From RUG100 sp050953425 (GTDB lineage Bacteria > Bacillota > Clostridia > Peptostreptococcales > Anaerovoracaceae), in the NCBI GenBank assembly GCA_050953425.1, contig JBMNMQ010000007.1:186001-250000 (forward strand): DNA of 64,000 bases. The letters run 5' to 3'. Both the position numbers and the translations under genes were made by a program. The notes under the pieces were generated by a model. It did not search any database. It was given only the letters and a program-made list of their open reading frames with translations, and was not told where the DNA came from. Each line of letters opens with the position of its first letter. Within the stretch, counting starts at the first letter, position 1. Below are positions 26,222 to 35,353 of this stretch, piece after piece.

Positions 26222-26357
26222 TGCGAACCGGGCAGCAGGCCGCACTGACCGGAAATACCCGGGCAGGAAAACGAGCGGCGGCCGGGAAGATCGAAGACAA
26301 ACCGGATCGGAACATCGGTCGGGGAATTCGAAGAACCTGAACGAGAAATCCGATAAA

Positions 26358-26398
26358 TAAAATTCCCGGCCGCCCGCCGGAGCGGGCAGACCGGGACG
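26358..26398 (-). terminator. Terminator of the fructose PTS operon
   Basis: On the minus strand CCCGGTCTGCCCGC pairs with GCGGGCGGCCGGG (small bulge), followed by AATTTTATTTATC, just after the ptsI stop. Confidence 0.75.
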
Positions 26399-26426
26399 GC
26401 ACTGCCGCCGCAGACGATGCGGCGGA

Positions 26427-28130
26427 TCAGGCTTTCTTTTCCAGGGCGGCGGTGAGATACTCGTGCACCGCATCGGCGGTTTCCAGCTTCATGACTTCGT
26501 CGGTCACGCGGTCGGCTTCCGCTTTCGTCCAGCGATGCAGCTCCGCGCGCGTGCGCAGCACCGAAGTCGGCGAAACCGAGAACTCCTCGAGGCCGAAGCT
26601 GATCAGCAGCGGGATCATCTGCGGATCGGCGGCCGCTTCGCCGCACATGCCGACGGGGATGCCGGCGGCCCGTCCGGCGGCAATGATCTGCCGCAGGGCC
26701 CGCAGCACGGCCGGATCATAGGTCTTGTACAGGTAGGCGACCTTGCTGTTGCCGCGGTCGGCGGCCATGATGTACTGCGTCAGGTCGTTGGTGCCGATGC
26801 TGAAGAAATCGCAGTACCGGGCCAGCGCGTCGGCCATCAGGAAGGCGGCCGGTGTTTCGATCATCGTGCCGACCTTCGGCACCGGCAGATCCAGCTCCGC
26901 GGCCGTTTCCTGCACCAGCCGGCGGACGGCGGTGATCTCCGCCACCGAGGCCACCATCGGCACCATGATCCAGAGATTGCCGGTGGTGTCGGCGTTGGCG
27001 CGGATCAGGGCGCGCAGCTGCAGCTTGTAGGAATCGGGGTTGGCGAGGCAGTAGCGGACGGCACGGAAGCCGAGGAAGGGATTGTCGTCCTTGGCGAGAT
27101 TCATGTAGGGAATTTCCTTGTCGCCGCCGACGTCGAGCGTGCGGATGATGACGGTCTTGTTTTCGAGCGTGTCGCAGACTTTCTTGTAGGCTTCGTACTG
27201 CTCGTCCTCACCGGGCATGCTGTCGCGGTCCATGAAGAGAAATTCGGTGCGGAAGAGGCCGATGCCTTCGCCGTCGCGGTCGCGCGCCTGGATCGCGTCC
27301 TTGGGGCTGCCGACGTTGCAGAAGACCTGTTTCTGCTCGCCGTCGGCCGTCAGCGACGGCTTGCCGATGTAGGCCTTGAGCCGTTCGCGCTCGGCCAGCC
27401 AGTCGGCGCGCTTCTGGCGATAAAGATCCTGCTCGTCCATGGTCGGATTGTTGATAACCTCTCCTTTGATGCCGTCGACGATGACGTTGCTGCCGTTTTT
27501 CAGTGTGGTCGTCGCCTTGAGCACGCTGAGCACGGCCGGGATTTCCAGCGCCCGGGAGAGAATGGCCGCGTGCGAGGTCATGCCGCCGCTCTCGGCGACG
27601 ATGGCGGCGACGTTCTCCTTGTTGAGCTCGGCGGTCATCGAGGGCGTCAGGTCGGGGACGACGATGACCGTGCCCGGCGGCAGCGATTTAAGGTCCGCTT
27701 CCTCGATGCCGAGCAGCAGCTTGAGGACGCCGCGCTTGATGTCCTCGACGTCGGTGGTGCGCTGCTGTGTCAGTTCGTCCGGTGCGGCCGCGAACATCTG
27801 CTTGTACATGTCGAGCACGGTTTCGCAGGCCGCTTCGGCGCATTTGTTGTCGTTCTTGATCAGATCATCCATCTGGCTGATCATAAAGGGGTCGGAAACC
27901 ATGGTGACATGGCCGCGGATGATCTTCGCCTCCTTCGGATTGACGGATTTCTCCATCTCGTCCGCGAGGTGTGTGGTGTTTTCCTTGAACCGGTCGATGG
28001 CGTCGTGGAGACGGTCGATCTCCTTGTGCACACCGATGACCGGCCGCTGTTCGTAGGTAATTTTCTGCTGGCTGATGGTCACGACTTTGCCGATGCCGAT
28101 GCCTTCACTGGCAGCGATACCCTTTAACAT
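26427..28130 (-). CDS. ptsI: PTS enzyme I
   Basis: 567 residues. ATG 28130 is chosen because AGGAGG sits 8 bases upstream; GTG 28139 overlaps that site. It takes phosphate from PEP and passes it to HPr. Phospho-histidine motif is GGMTSHAAI; the PEP-binding barrel shows GLFRTEFLFM, a DVGGDK loop and the active-site cysteine in GMCGEAAADP. It lies 30 bases after ptsH and closes the fru operon, so general PTS proteins are co-expressed with the fructose-specific ones here. Confidence 0.97.
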   Translation of the reverse strand: MLKGIAASEGIGIGKVVTISQQKITYEQRPVIGVHKEIDRLHDAIDRFKENTTHLADEMEKSVNPKEAKIIRGHVTMVSDPFMISQMDDLIKNDNKCAEAACETVLDMYKQMFAAAPDELTQQRTTDVEDIKRGVLKLLLGIEEADLKSLPPGTVIVVPDLTPSMTAELNKENVAAIVAESGGMTSHAAILSRALEIPAVLSVLKATTTLKNGSNVIVDGIKGEVINNPTMDEQDLYRQKRADWLAERERLKAYIGKPSLTADGEQKQVFCNVGSPKDAIQARDRDGEGIGLFRTEFLFMDRDSMPGEDEQYEAYKKVCDTLENKTVIIRTLDVGGDKEIPYMNLAKDDNPFLGFRAVRYCLANPDSYKLQLRALIRANADTTGNLWIMVPMVASVAEITAVRRLVQETAAELDLPVPKVGTMIETPAAFLMADALARYCDFFSIGTNDLTQYIMAADRGNSKVAYLYKTYDPAVLRALRQIIAAGRAAGIPVGMCGEAAADPQMIPLLISFGLEEFSVSPTSVLRTRAELHRWTKAEADRVTDEVMKLETADAVHEYLTAALEKKA

Positions 28131-28160
28131 GGCGTTCACCTCCTCACTTTTTCGTGACGG

Positions 28161-28427
28161 CTATTCCTCACCGAGGCCGTTGTCGATCAGTTCGACGGCC
28201 TTGGCCAGCGCCGCTTCCTCGTCCTCGCCGTCGGCCTGCACTTCCAGTTCGGTGCCGAACTTGAGGGCCGCGGCGATGATGTTCATCAGGCTTTTGGCGT
28301 TAACCTTCCTGTCGCCGGCGACGAGGGTGATGTCGCTGCTGAATTTCGCCATTTCGTTGACGAACATGGTGGCGGGGCGCATATGAAAGCCCTGGGAATT
28401 AACGACTTTTGTTTTCTTGGATACCAT
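28161..28427 (-). CDS. ptsH: Phosphocarrier protein HPr
   Basis: 88 residues from ATG 28427 (site AAGGAAGGAG). It carries phosphate from enzyme I to EIIA domains. The active-site His15 is in GFHMRPAT, and Ser46 in NAKSLMNI is kept, so regulation by HPr kinase, the Gram-positive catabolite-control route, is possible. A gap of 143 bases from fruA has no clear terminator. Confidence 0.97.
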   Translation of the reverse strand: MVSKKTKVVNSQGFHMRPATMFVNEMAKFSSDITLVAGDRKVNAKSLMNIIAAALKFGTELEVQADGEDEEAALAKAVELIDNGLGEE

Positions 28428-28570
28428 GGGAATGCTCCTTCCTTGCTGTTCGGATTCATTGTTTCTCTGTACGTAATGGCTTGCTGTGTCAGCGGCTGCA
28501 GTTCGACCTGCCGCGATCCGGGCGGCGGCCGCTGTACCGTATGATGCTGTCTCTGTCACGTTCCGCCCGT

Positions 28571-30688
28571 TCAGGCCGCCGCTTTTTCACCGGCCAGGAG
28601 CTGCTGCGGCTGTTTTTTCTTCAGCAGGGCCAGCATCAGCATGCCGACGAGACTGCCGACGACCAGCGCGATCAGATACCAGCCGACGTTCTGAACGACC
28701 GGGAAGACGAAGATCCCGCCGTGGGGAGCCATCAGCTGGCAGTTCATCGCCATCGAAATCCCGCCGCCGACGGCCGAGCCGACGACGCAGGCGGGAATCA
28801 CCCGCAGAGGATCGGCAGCGGCGTAGGGAATCGCGCCTTCGGTAATGAAGCAGAGGCCCATGATGTAGTTGACGGGGCCGGATTTGAGTTCGTTCGAGGT
28901 CCAGCGGTTCTTGAAGAACGTGGTCGCGAGGGCGATGGCGATCGGCGGGATCATGCCGCCGATCATGACCGAAGCCATGATGTCGTAGCCCCCGGAGCTG
29001 AGGACGCCGACGCCGAAGACATAGGCTGCCTTATTGAAGGGGCCGCCCATATCGATGGCCATCATGCCGGCGACGATGCAGCCGAGCAGGATCGAGGATG
29101 TGCCGCCCATCGATTTGAGCCCGGCGGTCAGCAGGTGATTGAGAGCGCCGACGGCCGGGTTGACGGCAAACATGAACACCGCCATCAGGGTGATGCCGAT
29201 CAGCGGGATGATCAGCACCGGCATCATCCGGTGCACGAACTCCGGTGCCCCGGCAAAGAGCTTGTTGAGTCCGAGGACGATCAGGCCGCCGACAAAGCCG
29301 GCCAGCAGGGCGCCGAGAAAGCCGGAGACGCCGGTGTCACTGCCCGTCGGCGCGGCAAAGGTGGCGCCGACTTTGGCGATCATGCCGCCGACGAAGCCGA
29401 CTGCGATCGCCGGGCGGTCGCCGATGCTTTCGGCGATGAAGCCGGCCAGCACCGGCAGCATGAAGCCGAAGGCGAGATTGCCGGCCCCGTTGAAGAAGGC
29501 CGCGGCTGCGGTGACGGTGCCGAAGGCGTCGGTGCGCGGGGCGCCGGCGATGGTGTCGATCAGAAACGAGAGGGCGATCATGATGCCGCCGCCGATGACG
29601 AACGGCAGCATGTAGGAGACGCCGTTCATCAGGCTCTTGTAGACCTTGCGGCCAAAGCTCTCATTGGTTCCGTCGAGGCGTTCGCCGCTGTCGACCGCGG
29701 TGTCGGCCTCATAGATCGGGCAGGCGTCGCTGAGGGCCGTGCTGATCAGTTCCTCCGGCTTATTGATGCCGTCGGCGACCGGCGTCTTGTAGACGCGCTT
29801 GCCGGCAAAGCGGTTCATCTCCACCTGGCGGTCGGCGGCGACGATAATCGCCTCGGCAGCCGCGATTTCCTCGGCGGTGAGGACATTCTTGGCGCCGCCC
29901 GAGCCGTCTGTCTCGACCTTGATGGAGATGCCCATTTCCTCTGCTTTCTGATTCAGCGCTTCGGCGGCCATGTAGGTGTGGGCGATGCCGGTGGGACAGG
30001 CGGTGACGGCGAGCAGGCGCGGGAAGGCGGTGCTGTCCGCGGCTGCGGGGGCCCTGCCTGCGGCACTGCCGCCGTCGGCGTTTTCGGCGGTGCTGCCGGC
30101 AGCTGCCGCCGCAGCTTCCGGGGCGCCGCCGCTCTCTGCCGCAGTTTTTCCGGTGTCGGCGGCACCGTGCTGCGCGGCATCATCCGCGCTGCCGCTCCGG
30201 GCGGCTTCGCCGCTCTCTTCTTCATCCGGATATTTTTCCGCTTCCGCTTTGTTCAGCTCGTCGAGAAACGCCTCCCCGCTCTCGGCGGCGAGCAGGCGGC
30301 CGCGCAGGTCCAGATCCATCAGCAGCGTCATCAGGCGGGCCAGCACTTCGAGGTGCAGGTCGCCGTCCATCGGCGCCGCGATCATGAAGATCAGATTGGA
30401 CGGCCGTCCGTCCGGCGCATCGTAGTCGATCCCGCCGGGCACGGTCATCGCCGTCAGACCCGGGCGGCGCACCGCATCGCTCTTGCAGTGCGGGATGGCG
30501 ATGCCCTCGCCGATGGCGGTGGTGCTCTCGCTCTCGCGCTTGAGAATACCCTGGGTATAGACGTCCTTGTCGGAGAGGTTGCCGGCCTCCTCGTGCTTGT
30601 CGATCAGGACATGAATCGCTTCCTCCTTGGAATGGACATCCGCGTTGATGAGGATCGATTCCGGTTTCAAGAGATCTCTGATTTTCAT
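28571..30688 (-). CDS. fruA: Fructose PTS permease EIIABC
   Basis: 705 residues. Domain order: EIIA (about 1-150, phospho-His in GIAIPHCKSD), an acidic Ala/Gly-rich linker (about 150-215), EIIB (about 220-320, phospho-Cys in VTACPTGIAHTYMAA) and EIIC (about 345-690) with the channel signature helices (PFVIGGGIMIALSF, GGPFNKAAYVFGVG). It imports fructose and releases fructose 1-phosphate inside. The ATG overlaps the fruK stop by four bases. Site GGAGGATGGGGC. Confidence 0.95.
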   Translation of the reverse strand: MKIRDLLKPESILINADVHSKEEAIHVLIDKHEEAGNLSDKDVYTQGILKRESESTTAIGEGIAIPHCKSDAVRRPGLTAMTVPGGIDYDAPDGRPSNLIFMIAAPMDGDLHLEVLARLMTLLMDLDLRGRLLAAESGEAFLDELNKAEAEKYPDEEESGEAARSGSADDAAQHGAADTGKTAAESGGAPEAAAAAAGSTAENADGGSAAGRAPAAADSTAFPRLLAVTACPTGIAHTYMAAEALNQKAEEMGISIKVETDGSGGAKNVLTAEEIAAAEAIIVAADRQVEMNRFAGKRVYKTPVADGINKPEELISTALSDACPIYEADTAVDSGERLDGTNESFGRKVYKSLMNGVSYMLPFVIGGGIMIALSFLIDTIAGAPRTDAFGTVTAAAAFFNGAGNLAFGFMLPVLAGFIAESIGDRPAIAVGFVGGMIAKVGATFAAPTGSDTGVSGFLGALLAGFVGGLIVLGLNKLFAGAPEFVHRMMPVLIIPLIGITLMAVFMFAVNPAVGALNHLLTAGLKSMGGTSSILLGCIVAGMMAIDMGGPFNKAAYVFGVGVLSSGGYDIMASVMIGGMIPPIAIALATTFFKNRWTSNELKSGPVNYIMGLCFITEGAIPYAAADPLRVIPACVVGSAVGGGISMAMNCQLMAPHGGIFVFPVVQNVGWYLIALVVGSLVGMLMLALLKKKQPQQLLAGEKAAA

Positions 30689-31608
30689 TGCCCCATCCTC
30701 CTTTGGATTTCTTCGGCAGCGGCCAGACCCGGCGAGCAGGCGGTGGCGGAGCCGGCCGCGGTGCCCAGGTGCATGGCATAGTGATAATCGTGTGTCTGCA
30801 GCCAGCCGGCGAGGAAGCCGGCTACCATCGAGTCGCCGGCACCGACGGAATTGACGGTGCGGCCGGGAATCGGGTCGGCGATGATTTCCTCGCCTCCCTC
30901 GGTCAGCAGCACCGCCCCTTTGGCGCCGCGTGAAACAATGACATTGCGGGCACCGCGCTGCTGCAGTTCGGCGGCGCCGGAGAGAATGTCGGCGGTCGTT
31001 TCCGACGGCCGCTGCAGCATCTCGGCGAGCTCGTCGCTGTTCGGCTTGATCAGGAACGGGCGGAAGGGCAGCACGTTGAGGAGCAGCTGCCCGGTGGCGT
31101 CGACCGCCGTCGTGATGCCGCGGGCGGACGTTATTTTGAGGATCTGTTCGTAGGTGTCCGCCGGCATCGAAGAGGGCACGGAGCCGGAGACAATCAGCAG
31201 GTCCTCGCTGCTGAGACGGCCGATGCGCGCCAGCAGCTGCTGCACGGCCGCGGCCGGGATCTGCGGCCCCTGGCCGTTGATCTCCGTTTCCTCGATGCCG
31301 CCGTCGGCCGAGTGCCCCTTGATCTTCATGTTGATGCGGGTGATGCCGGCGCTTTCGTCAAGCTCAATGAAGTCGCAGGCAATCCGCTGCCGCCGCAGAT
31401 TGTCCGCCAGCGCGCGTCCGGTGAAGCCGCTGATGAAGCCCAGCGCCGTGTTTTCCGCGCCCAGCCGGCGCAGAATGACGGAGACATTGACACCCTTGCC
31501 GCCGAAGAATACCTCCTCGCTGCGGGTGCGGTTGGTCTCCCCGAGGACCAGCCGATCCATCTGCACGACGTAATCGATCGCCGGATTGAACGTAACTGTG
31601 TAGATCAT
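30685..31608 (-). CDS. fruK: 1-Phosphofructokinase
   Basis: 307 residues of the PfkB sugar kinase family. It phosphorylates fructose 1-phosphate to fructose 1,6-bisphosphate, the product-handling step for the PTS permease next to it. N-terminal TFNPAIDYV and FFGGKGVNVS, and the C-terminal PfkB signature VNSVGAGDSMVAGF with catalytic Asp are intact. It overlaps fruR and fruA by four bases each. A tagatose-6-phosphate kinase role is less likely given the context. Confidence 0.95.
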   Translation of the reverse strand: MIYTVTFNPAIDYVVQMDRLVLGETNRTRSEEVFFGGKGVNVSVILRRLGAENTALGFISGFTGRALADNLRRQRIACDFIELDESAGITRINMKIKGHSADGGIEETEINGQGPQIPAAAVQQLLARIGRLSSEDLLIVSGSVPSSMPADTYEQILKITSARGITTAVDATGQLLLNVLPFRPFLIKPNSDELAEMLQRPSETTADILSGAAELQQRGARNVIVSRGAKGAVLLTEGGEEIIADPIPGRTVNSVGAGDSMVAGFLAGWLQTHDYHYAMHLGTAAGSATACSPGLAAAEEIQRRMGQ

Positions 31609-32366
31609 TCCTTCACCTCCTTGATGATGGTCACGTCCCGGTATTTGGCGTCGGGACAGTGTTCCGTGAGGACGCAGACGTCGGCGAGATCGGCAAAGCG
31701 CGCGGCGGTGCTGAGGCCGAATTTGCTGCTGTCCGCAGTGATATAGGTAATATAAGCGTGCCGGACCGCCTCGCTCTTGACGAGACCTTCTTCGATATCC
31801 GGTGTGGTCAGTCCTTTTTCGAGGTGAATACCGTTGGTGCCGAGAAACGCCTTGGTGAAGTCGTAGCGGCGCATGCTCTCGACGGCGGCGGCGCCGGTCA
31901 CCGCCTCGGTGACGGCGCGGCTGCGTCCGCTGAGCAGATAGACCTCAAAGCCCCGGGCGGAGAGCCGCAGGGCGTGGCGCAGGCCGTTGGTGACGTAGAC
32001 GGCGTCGCGGCAGGTGAGATAATCAATCATAAAGCCGGTGGTTGTGCCGGCATCGAGATAGACAAAGTCGTCCCTGTTGATCAGGGAAGCGGCATAGGCG
32101 GCGATCAGCCGCTTTTCCCGCACATGAACCGAAGCCCGGGCGGCGACGCTGGGCTCGAGGTTGCCGCGCTCGGTGTCCGCGGGCGCTTCCGTGGAGACCG
32201 CGCCGCCGAAGACCTTTTTCACCAGTCCTCTGTGTTCCAGATCGGTGACATCCCGGCGAATCGTCGATTCGCTGACGTCGAGCCGGTCGGCCAGTTCGTG
32301 AATCTGCGCGACGCGATCGGCGCGCAGCTGATTGCGGATCCATTGCAAGCGCTCCTGTCTCAGCAT
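31605..32366 (-). CDS. fruR: DeoR-family regulator of the fructose operon
   Basis: 253 residues. An N-terminal DeoR winged helix (about 5-60; IHELADRLDVSESTIRRDVTDLEHRGLV) is followed by a sugar-phosphate-sensing domain (DeoRC; YLDAGTTTGFMIDYL). Such proteins usually repress fru operons and are released by fructose 1-phosphate. First gene of the operon, site AGGGAGG before ATG 32366; duplicated operator-like sequences lie just upstream. Confidence 0.93.
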   Translation of the reverse strand: MLRQERLQWIRNQLRADRVAQIHELADRLDVSESTIRRDVTDLEHRGLVKKVFGGAVSTEAPADTERGNLEPSVAARASVHVREKRLIAAYAASLINRDDFVYLDAGTTTGFMIDYLTCRDAVYVTNGLRHALRLSARGFEVYLLSGRSRAVTEAVTGAAAVESMRRYDFTKAFLGTNGIHLEKGLTTPDIEEGLVKSEAVRHAYITYITADSSKFGLSTAARFADLADVCVLTEHCPDAKYRDVTIIKEVKE

Positions 32367-32431
32367 GAAGTTCGCCTCCCTTGTCCGGCGGCGGCCGTGC
32401 GGCTGCCGCCCCTCTTTATTATGTCAATGTT

Positions 32432-32460
32432 AGTGTATGCTTAAATTTGCGCAAAGTCAA
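32432..32460 (-). promoter_or_regulatory. Promoter of the fruRKA-ptsHI operon
   Basis: TTGACT (32460-32455), 17-bp spacer, TACACT (32437-32432) on the minus strand. A TTTGCGCAAA palindrome occupies the spacer. Confidence 0.65.
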
Positions 32461-32495
32461 GCAAATTCGTTCAAATTTAATCAAATTTGCGCAAA
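32443..32495. promoter_or_regulatory. Twin operator sites for FruR
   Basis: AAATTTGCGCAAA occurs twice, at 32443-32455 and 32483-32495, exactly 40 bp apart, with TCAAATTTAATCAAATTT half-sites between. One copy overlaps the promoter spacer. Assignment to FruR is by position. Confidence 0.6.
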
Positions 32496-32499
32496 AAGT

Positions 32500-32654
32500 T
32501 CGTGAAGGCCGGCTCGGCAGTTCCCGGGACGGCACCATGATGCCCGGCTCGATGCGGCTGTGCGCGGCCGCTTGCGGAGCAGGACTGTTCCGGCAGCGTA
32601 CGATGATCGCGGGCCCGGCGCTTCCGCTGCGGACAGGACCTGCGGCAAAAAGCA
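32500..32654. other. Intergenic stretch between fruR promoter and pckA terminator
   Basis: No gene, promoter or repeat seen in this GC-rich stretch. Confidence 0.5.
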
Positions 32655-32690
32655 GAAAAACTGCCGTGCTCCGAGAGCACGGCAGTTCGC
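32655..32690 (-). terminator. Terminator of pckA
   Basis: AACTGCCGTGCTC pairs with GAGCACGGCAGTT, followed by TTTCTGC-type T-rich sequence on the minus strand. Confidence 0.85.
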
Positions 32691-32756
32691 AGATCGGACT
32701 GTTTCTATTTCTGATTTATTGTTCCGACTGCCGTTCCGGCCGAACGACCGCTGCGC

Positions 32757-34361
32757 TTACAGCGACGGACCGGCGGCGACCAGCGCCTTGCCGGCGGGGT
32801 TCGATTCGTACTTGGCGAAATTCCGCATAAAGCGGCCGGCCAGATCCTGCGCCCGGCGATCCCACTCGGCGGGATCCTCATAGGTGTCGCGGGGATCGAG
32901 AATGGCCGGATCGACGCCCGGAAGAGCCGTCGGCACCTCCAGATGGAAGTAGTCGATCATCTTCGTCGGCGCGTTGTTGATGTCGCCGTTGAGGATCGCG
33001 TCGATGATGCCGCGCGTATCCTTGATCGAGATGCGCTTGCCGGTGCCGTTCCAGCCGGTGTTGACGAGATAGGCCCTGGCACCGCTCTGCTTCATGCGCT
33101 TGACGAGCTCGGCGGCGTATTTGGTCGGATGCAGTTCGAGGAACGCCTGTCCGAAGCAGGCCGAGAACGTCGGCGTCGGTTCGGTGATGCCGCGCTCGGT
33201 GCCGGCCAGTTTGGCGGTGAAGCCGGAGAGGAAGTAGTACTGTGTCTGATCCGGCGTCAGGATCGAAACCGGCGGCAGCACGCCGAAGGCGTCCGCCGAG
33301 AGGAAGATCACGTTCTTCGCCGCCGGCGCCGCGGAAACGGGCCGCACGATGTTTTCGATATGGGTGATCGGGTAGGAAACCCGTGTGTTTTCGGTTACGC
33401 TCTTGTCGGCAAAGTCGATTTTGCCGTTCTTGTCGAGGGTGACATTTTCGAGCAGCGCGTTGCGCTTGATCGCGTTGTAGATATCGGGCTCGGCGTCTTT
33501 GTCGAGGTTGATGACCTTGGCGTAGCAGCCGCCCTCAAAGTTGAAAATGCCCTTGTCATCCCAGCCGTGCTCGTCGTCACCGATCAGTTTGCGCTTGGGA
33601 TCGGTGGAAAGAGTGGTCTTGCCGGTGCCGGAGAGACCGAAGAAGATGGCGGTGTTTTCGCCGTTCATGTCGGCGTTGGCCGAGCAGTGCATCGAGGCGA
33701 TGCCCTGCAGCGGCAGGTAGTAGTTCATCATCGAGAACATGCCCTTCTTCATCTCACCGCCGTACCAGGTGTTGATGATGACCTGCTCGCGGCTGGTAAT
33801 GTTGAAGACGACGGCGGTCTCCGAGTGCAGCCCCAGTTCCTTGTAGTTTTCGACCTTGGCCTTGGAGGCGTTGTAGACGACAAAGTCGGGCTCGAAGTTC
33901 TCCAGTTCTTCGTCGCTGGGACGGATAAACATGTTCTTGATGAAGTGTGCCTGCCAGGCGACTTCAACGATAAAGCGGATCGCCATGCGGGTGTCCTTGT
34001 TGGCGCCGCAGAAGGCGTCGACGACGTACAGGCGCTTGTTGCAGAGTTCATTGACGGCAATCTCCTTGACCGCTTTCCAGGTCTCCGGGCTGGCCGGATG
34101 ATTGTCGTTCGGATACTCCTCGCTGGTCCACCAGACGGTGTCGCGGGAGTTGTCGTCCATGACGATGAATTTGTCTTTGGGGGAGCGGCCGGTGTAGATG
34201 CCGGTCATAACATTGACGGCGCCCAGTTCGCTGAGCTGTCCCTTTTCATACCCCGTCAGGCCGGGTTTCATTTCTTCCTCGTAGAGCATGTCATACGATG
34301 GATTGCGGACAATTTCCGTGGTACCGGTAATGCCGTACTGCTCCAGATTGATCTCAGACAT
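32757..34361 (-). CDS. pckA: Phosphoenolpyruvate carboxykinase (ATP)
   Basis: 534 residues. It interconverts oxaloacetate plus ATP with PEP, CO2 and ADP; in anaerobes it may run toward oxaloacetate. The ATP-type signature is complete: P-loop GLSGTGKTTLSTDP, then LIGDDEHGW, plus the substrate Arg in YTGRSPKDKF and the metal-binding FNFEGGCYAK. Site GTGAGG before ATG 34361. It is a single-gene unit with its own terminator. Confidence 0.97.
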   Translation of the reverse strand: MSEINLEQYGITGTTEIVRNPSYDMLYEEEMKPGLTGYEKGQLSELGAVNVMTGIYTGRSPKDKFIVMDDNSRDTVWWTSEEYPNDNHPASPETWKAVKEIAVNELCNKRLYVVDAFCGANKDTRMAIRFIVEVAWQAHFIKNMFIRPSDEELENFEPDFVVYNASKAKVENYKELGLHSETAVVFNITSREQVIINTWYGGEMKKGMFSMMNYYLPLQGIASMHCSANADMNGENTAIFFGLSGTGKTTLSTDPKRKLIGDDEHGWDDKGIFNFEGGCYAKVINLDKDAEPDIYNAIKRNALLENVTLDKNGKIDFADKSVTENTRVSYPITHIENIVRPVSAAPAAKNVIFLSADAFGVLPPVSILTPDQTQYYFLSGFTAKLAGTERGITEPTPTFSACFGQAFLELHPTKYAAELVKRMKQSGARAYLVNTGWNGTGKRISIKDTRGIIDAILNGDINNAPTKMIDYFHLEVPTALPGVDPAILDPRDTYEDPAEWDRRAQDLAGRFMRNFAKYESNPAGKALVAAGPSL

Positions 34362-34680
34362 AACAAAAACCTCACAAATATAAGATAATGTATAGAGTGG
34401 TATGTAATGCGGGCGCTGCCGCAGACGGCTCCGACGCCCGTTCTCTTATTGTATCGAAGATTGCGGCTTTTTTCAACGGTTTCTCGGGTGTTTTGGTGCC
34501 CCGGCTGTCAGGTGCTTTGGCGCCACGGCTTCGAGACCGCCCGAGGCGGGATTTTTACGAGTTCCGAGGCGGCTTCCCGCGCGGCTCCGTCTGTGCCCGC
34601 ACCGATTCGGATCTGCCCTGCGGGCAGCGGTCGTGCGACGGGCGGGAGAGGAGAATTGCGGGATTCAGCCGCTTCAGATA
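34362..34680. other. Intergenic region between divergent pckA and rplM
   Basis: No gene seen. It should hold the pckA promoter (AT-rich TATACATTATCTTATAT-type sequence near 34377-34398 on the minus strand). Around 34488-34535 an imperfect 24-bp duplication starting GGTGTTTTGG/GGTGCTTTGG is visible. Confidence 0.5.
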
Positions 34681-34709
34681 TTGACTTCCCGGGCGTTTGG
34701 GGGTATACT
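34681..34709 (+). promoter_or_regulatory. Promoter of rplM-rpsI
   Basis: TTGACT (34681-34686), 17-bp spacer, TATACT (34704-34709). The leader to rplM is about 190 bases. Confidence 0.85.
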
Positions 34710-34828
34710 AATCGAGTGTCGCGTTTCAGGCTCCGCGGCGGGCCGCGAAGCGCGAGCTGTCATGAATATCATGTTATAGCAATGTCGAACCGGAACACCG
34801 GCCCTGCCGCACAGGCGGCACGGCGGGT

Positions 34829-34891
34829 GATCTCAGTAGGCACAACCGAAAGCGATCGGCCGGCAGACAGCCCGGACGATCTCAGTAGGCA
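34829..34891 (+). promoter_or_regulatory. Repeated motif in the rplM leader, possible L13 autoregulatory element
   Basis: GATCTCAGTAGGCA appears twice (34829-34842 and 34878-34891), 49 bp apart; the second copy ends just before the ribosome site. Position in the leader of a ribosomal protein operon suggests a regulatory RNA, but no known leader structure was matched. Confidence 0.4.
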
Positions 34892-34908
34892 GAAAGGAAC
34901 GATGCGCA

Positions 34909-35337
34909 ATGAAATCATTCATCGCCAATCCCCGGGAAGTCGAACACAAATGGTATGTCGTCGACGCAGAGGGCAAGACTCTCGGTCGTCTGGCCAGCCA
35001 GGTGGCGGCTGTTCTGCGCGGGAAAAACAAGCCGATCTACACTCCGCACGTTGACTGCGGCGACTACGTGATCGTGGTCAATGCCGACAAAGTGGCGGTG
35101 ACCGGCAAGAAGAAAAAGGATAAGATCTACAAGAGACACAGCGGCTACCCGGGCGGGCTCCGCGAAATGAACTTCGAGCAGATGATGGAAAAGCATCCGA
35201 CCGAAGTGGTGCGGCATGCCGTCAAGGGTATGATGCCGAAGGGCAGGCTGGGCAGACAGATGTTCAAAAAGCTGCGTGTCTATGCCGGACCCGAGCACAG
35301 CCACGCGGCGCAGAAACCGGAGAAACTGGAGTTTTAG
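34909..35337 (+). CDS. rplM: Ribosomal protein L13
   Basis: 142 residues, standard bacterial L13 of the 50S subunit. Family stretches: KWYVVDAEGKTLGRLAS, KPIYTPHVDCGDYVIVVNA, KIYKRHSGYPGGLRE and VKGMMPKGRLGRQM. Site AAAGGA before the ATG. rpsI follows 16 bases later, the universal pair. Confidence 0.98.
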   Translation: MKSFIANPREVEHKWYVVDAEGKTLGRLASQVAAVLRGKNKPIYTPHVDCGDYVIVVNADKVAVTGKKKKDKIYKRHSGYPGGLREMNFEQMMEKHPTEVVRHAVKGMMPKGRLGRQMFKKLRVYAGPEHSHAAQKPEKLEF

Positions 35338-35353
35338 TTAGGGAGGACGAAAC

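Noticed and set aside
26463..28127. 554-codon open frame on the plus strand
   Set aside because: Antisense to ptsI; shadow frame.
28409..30781. 790-codon open frame on the plus strand
   Set aside because: Antisense to fruA; His/Asp/Gly/Arg-biased composition, no initiation signals.
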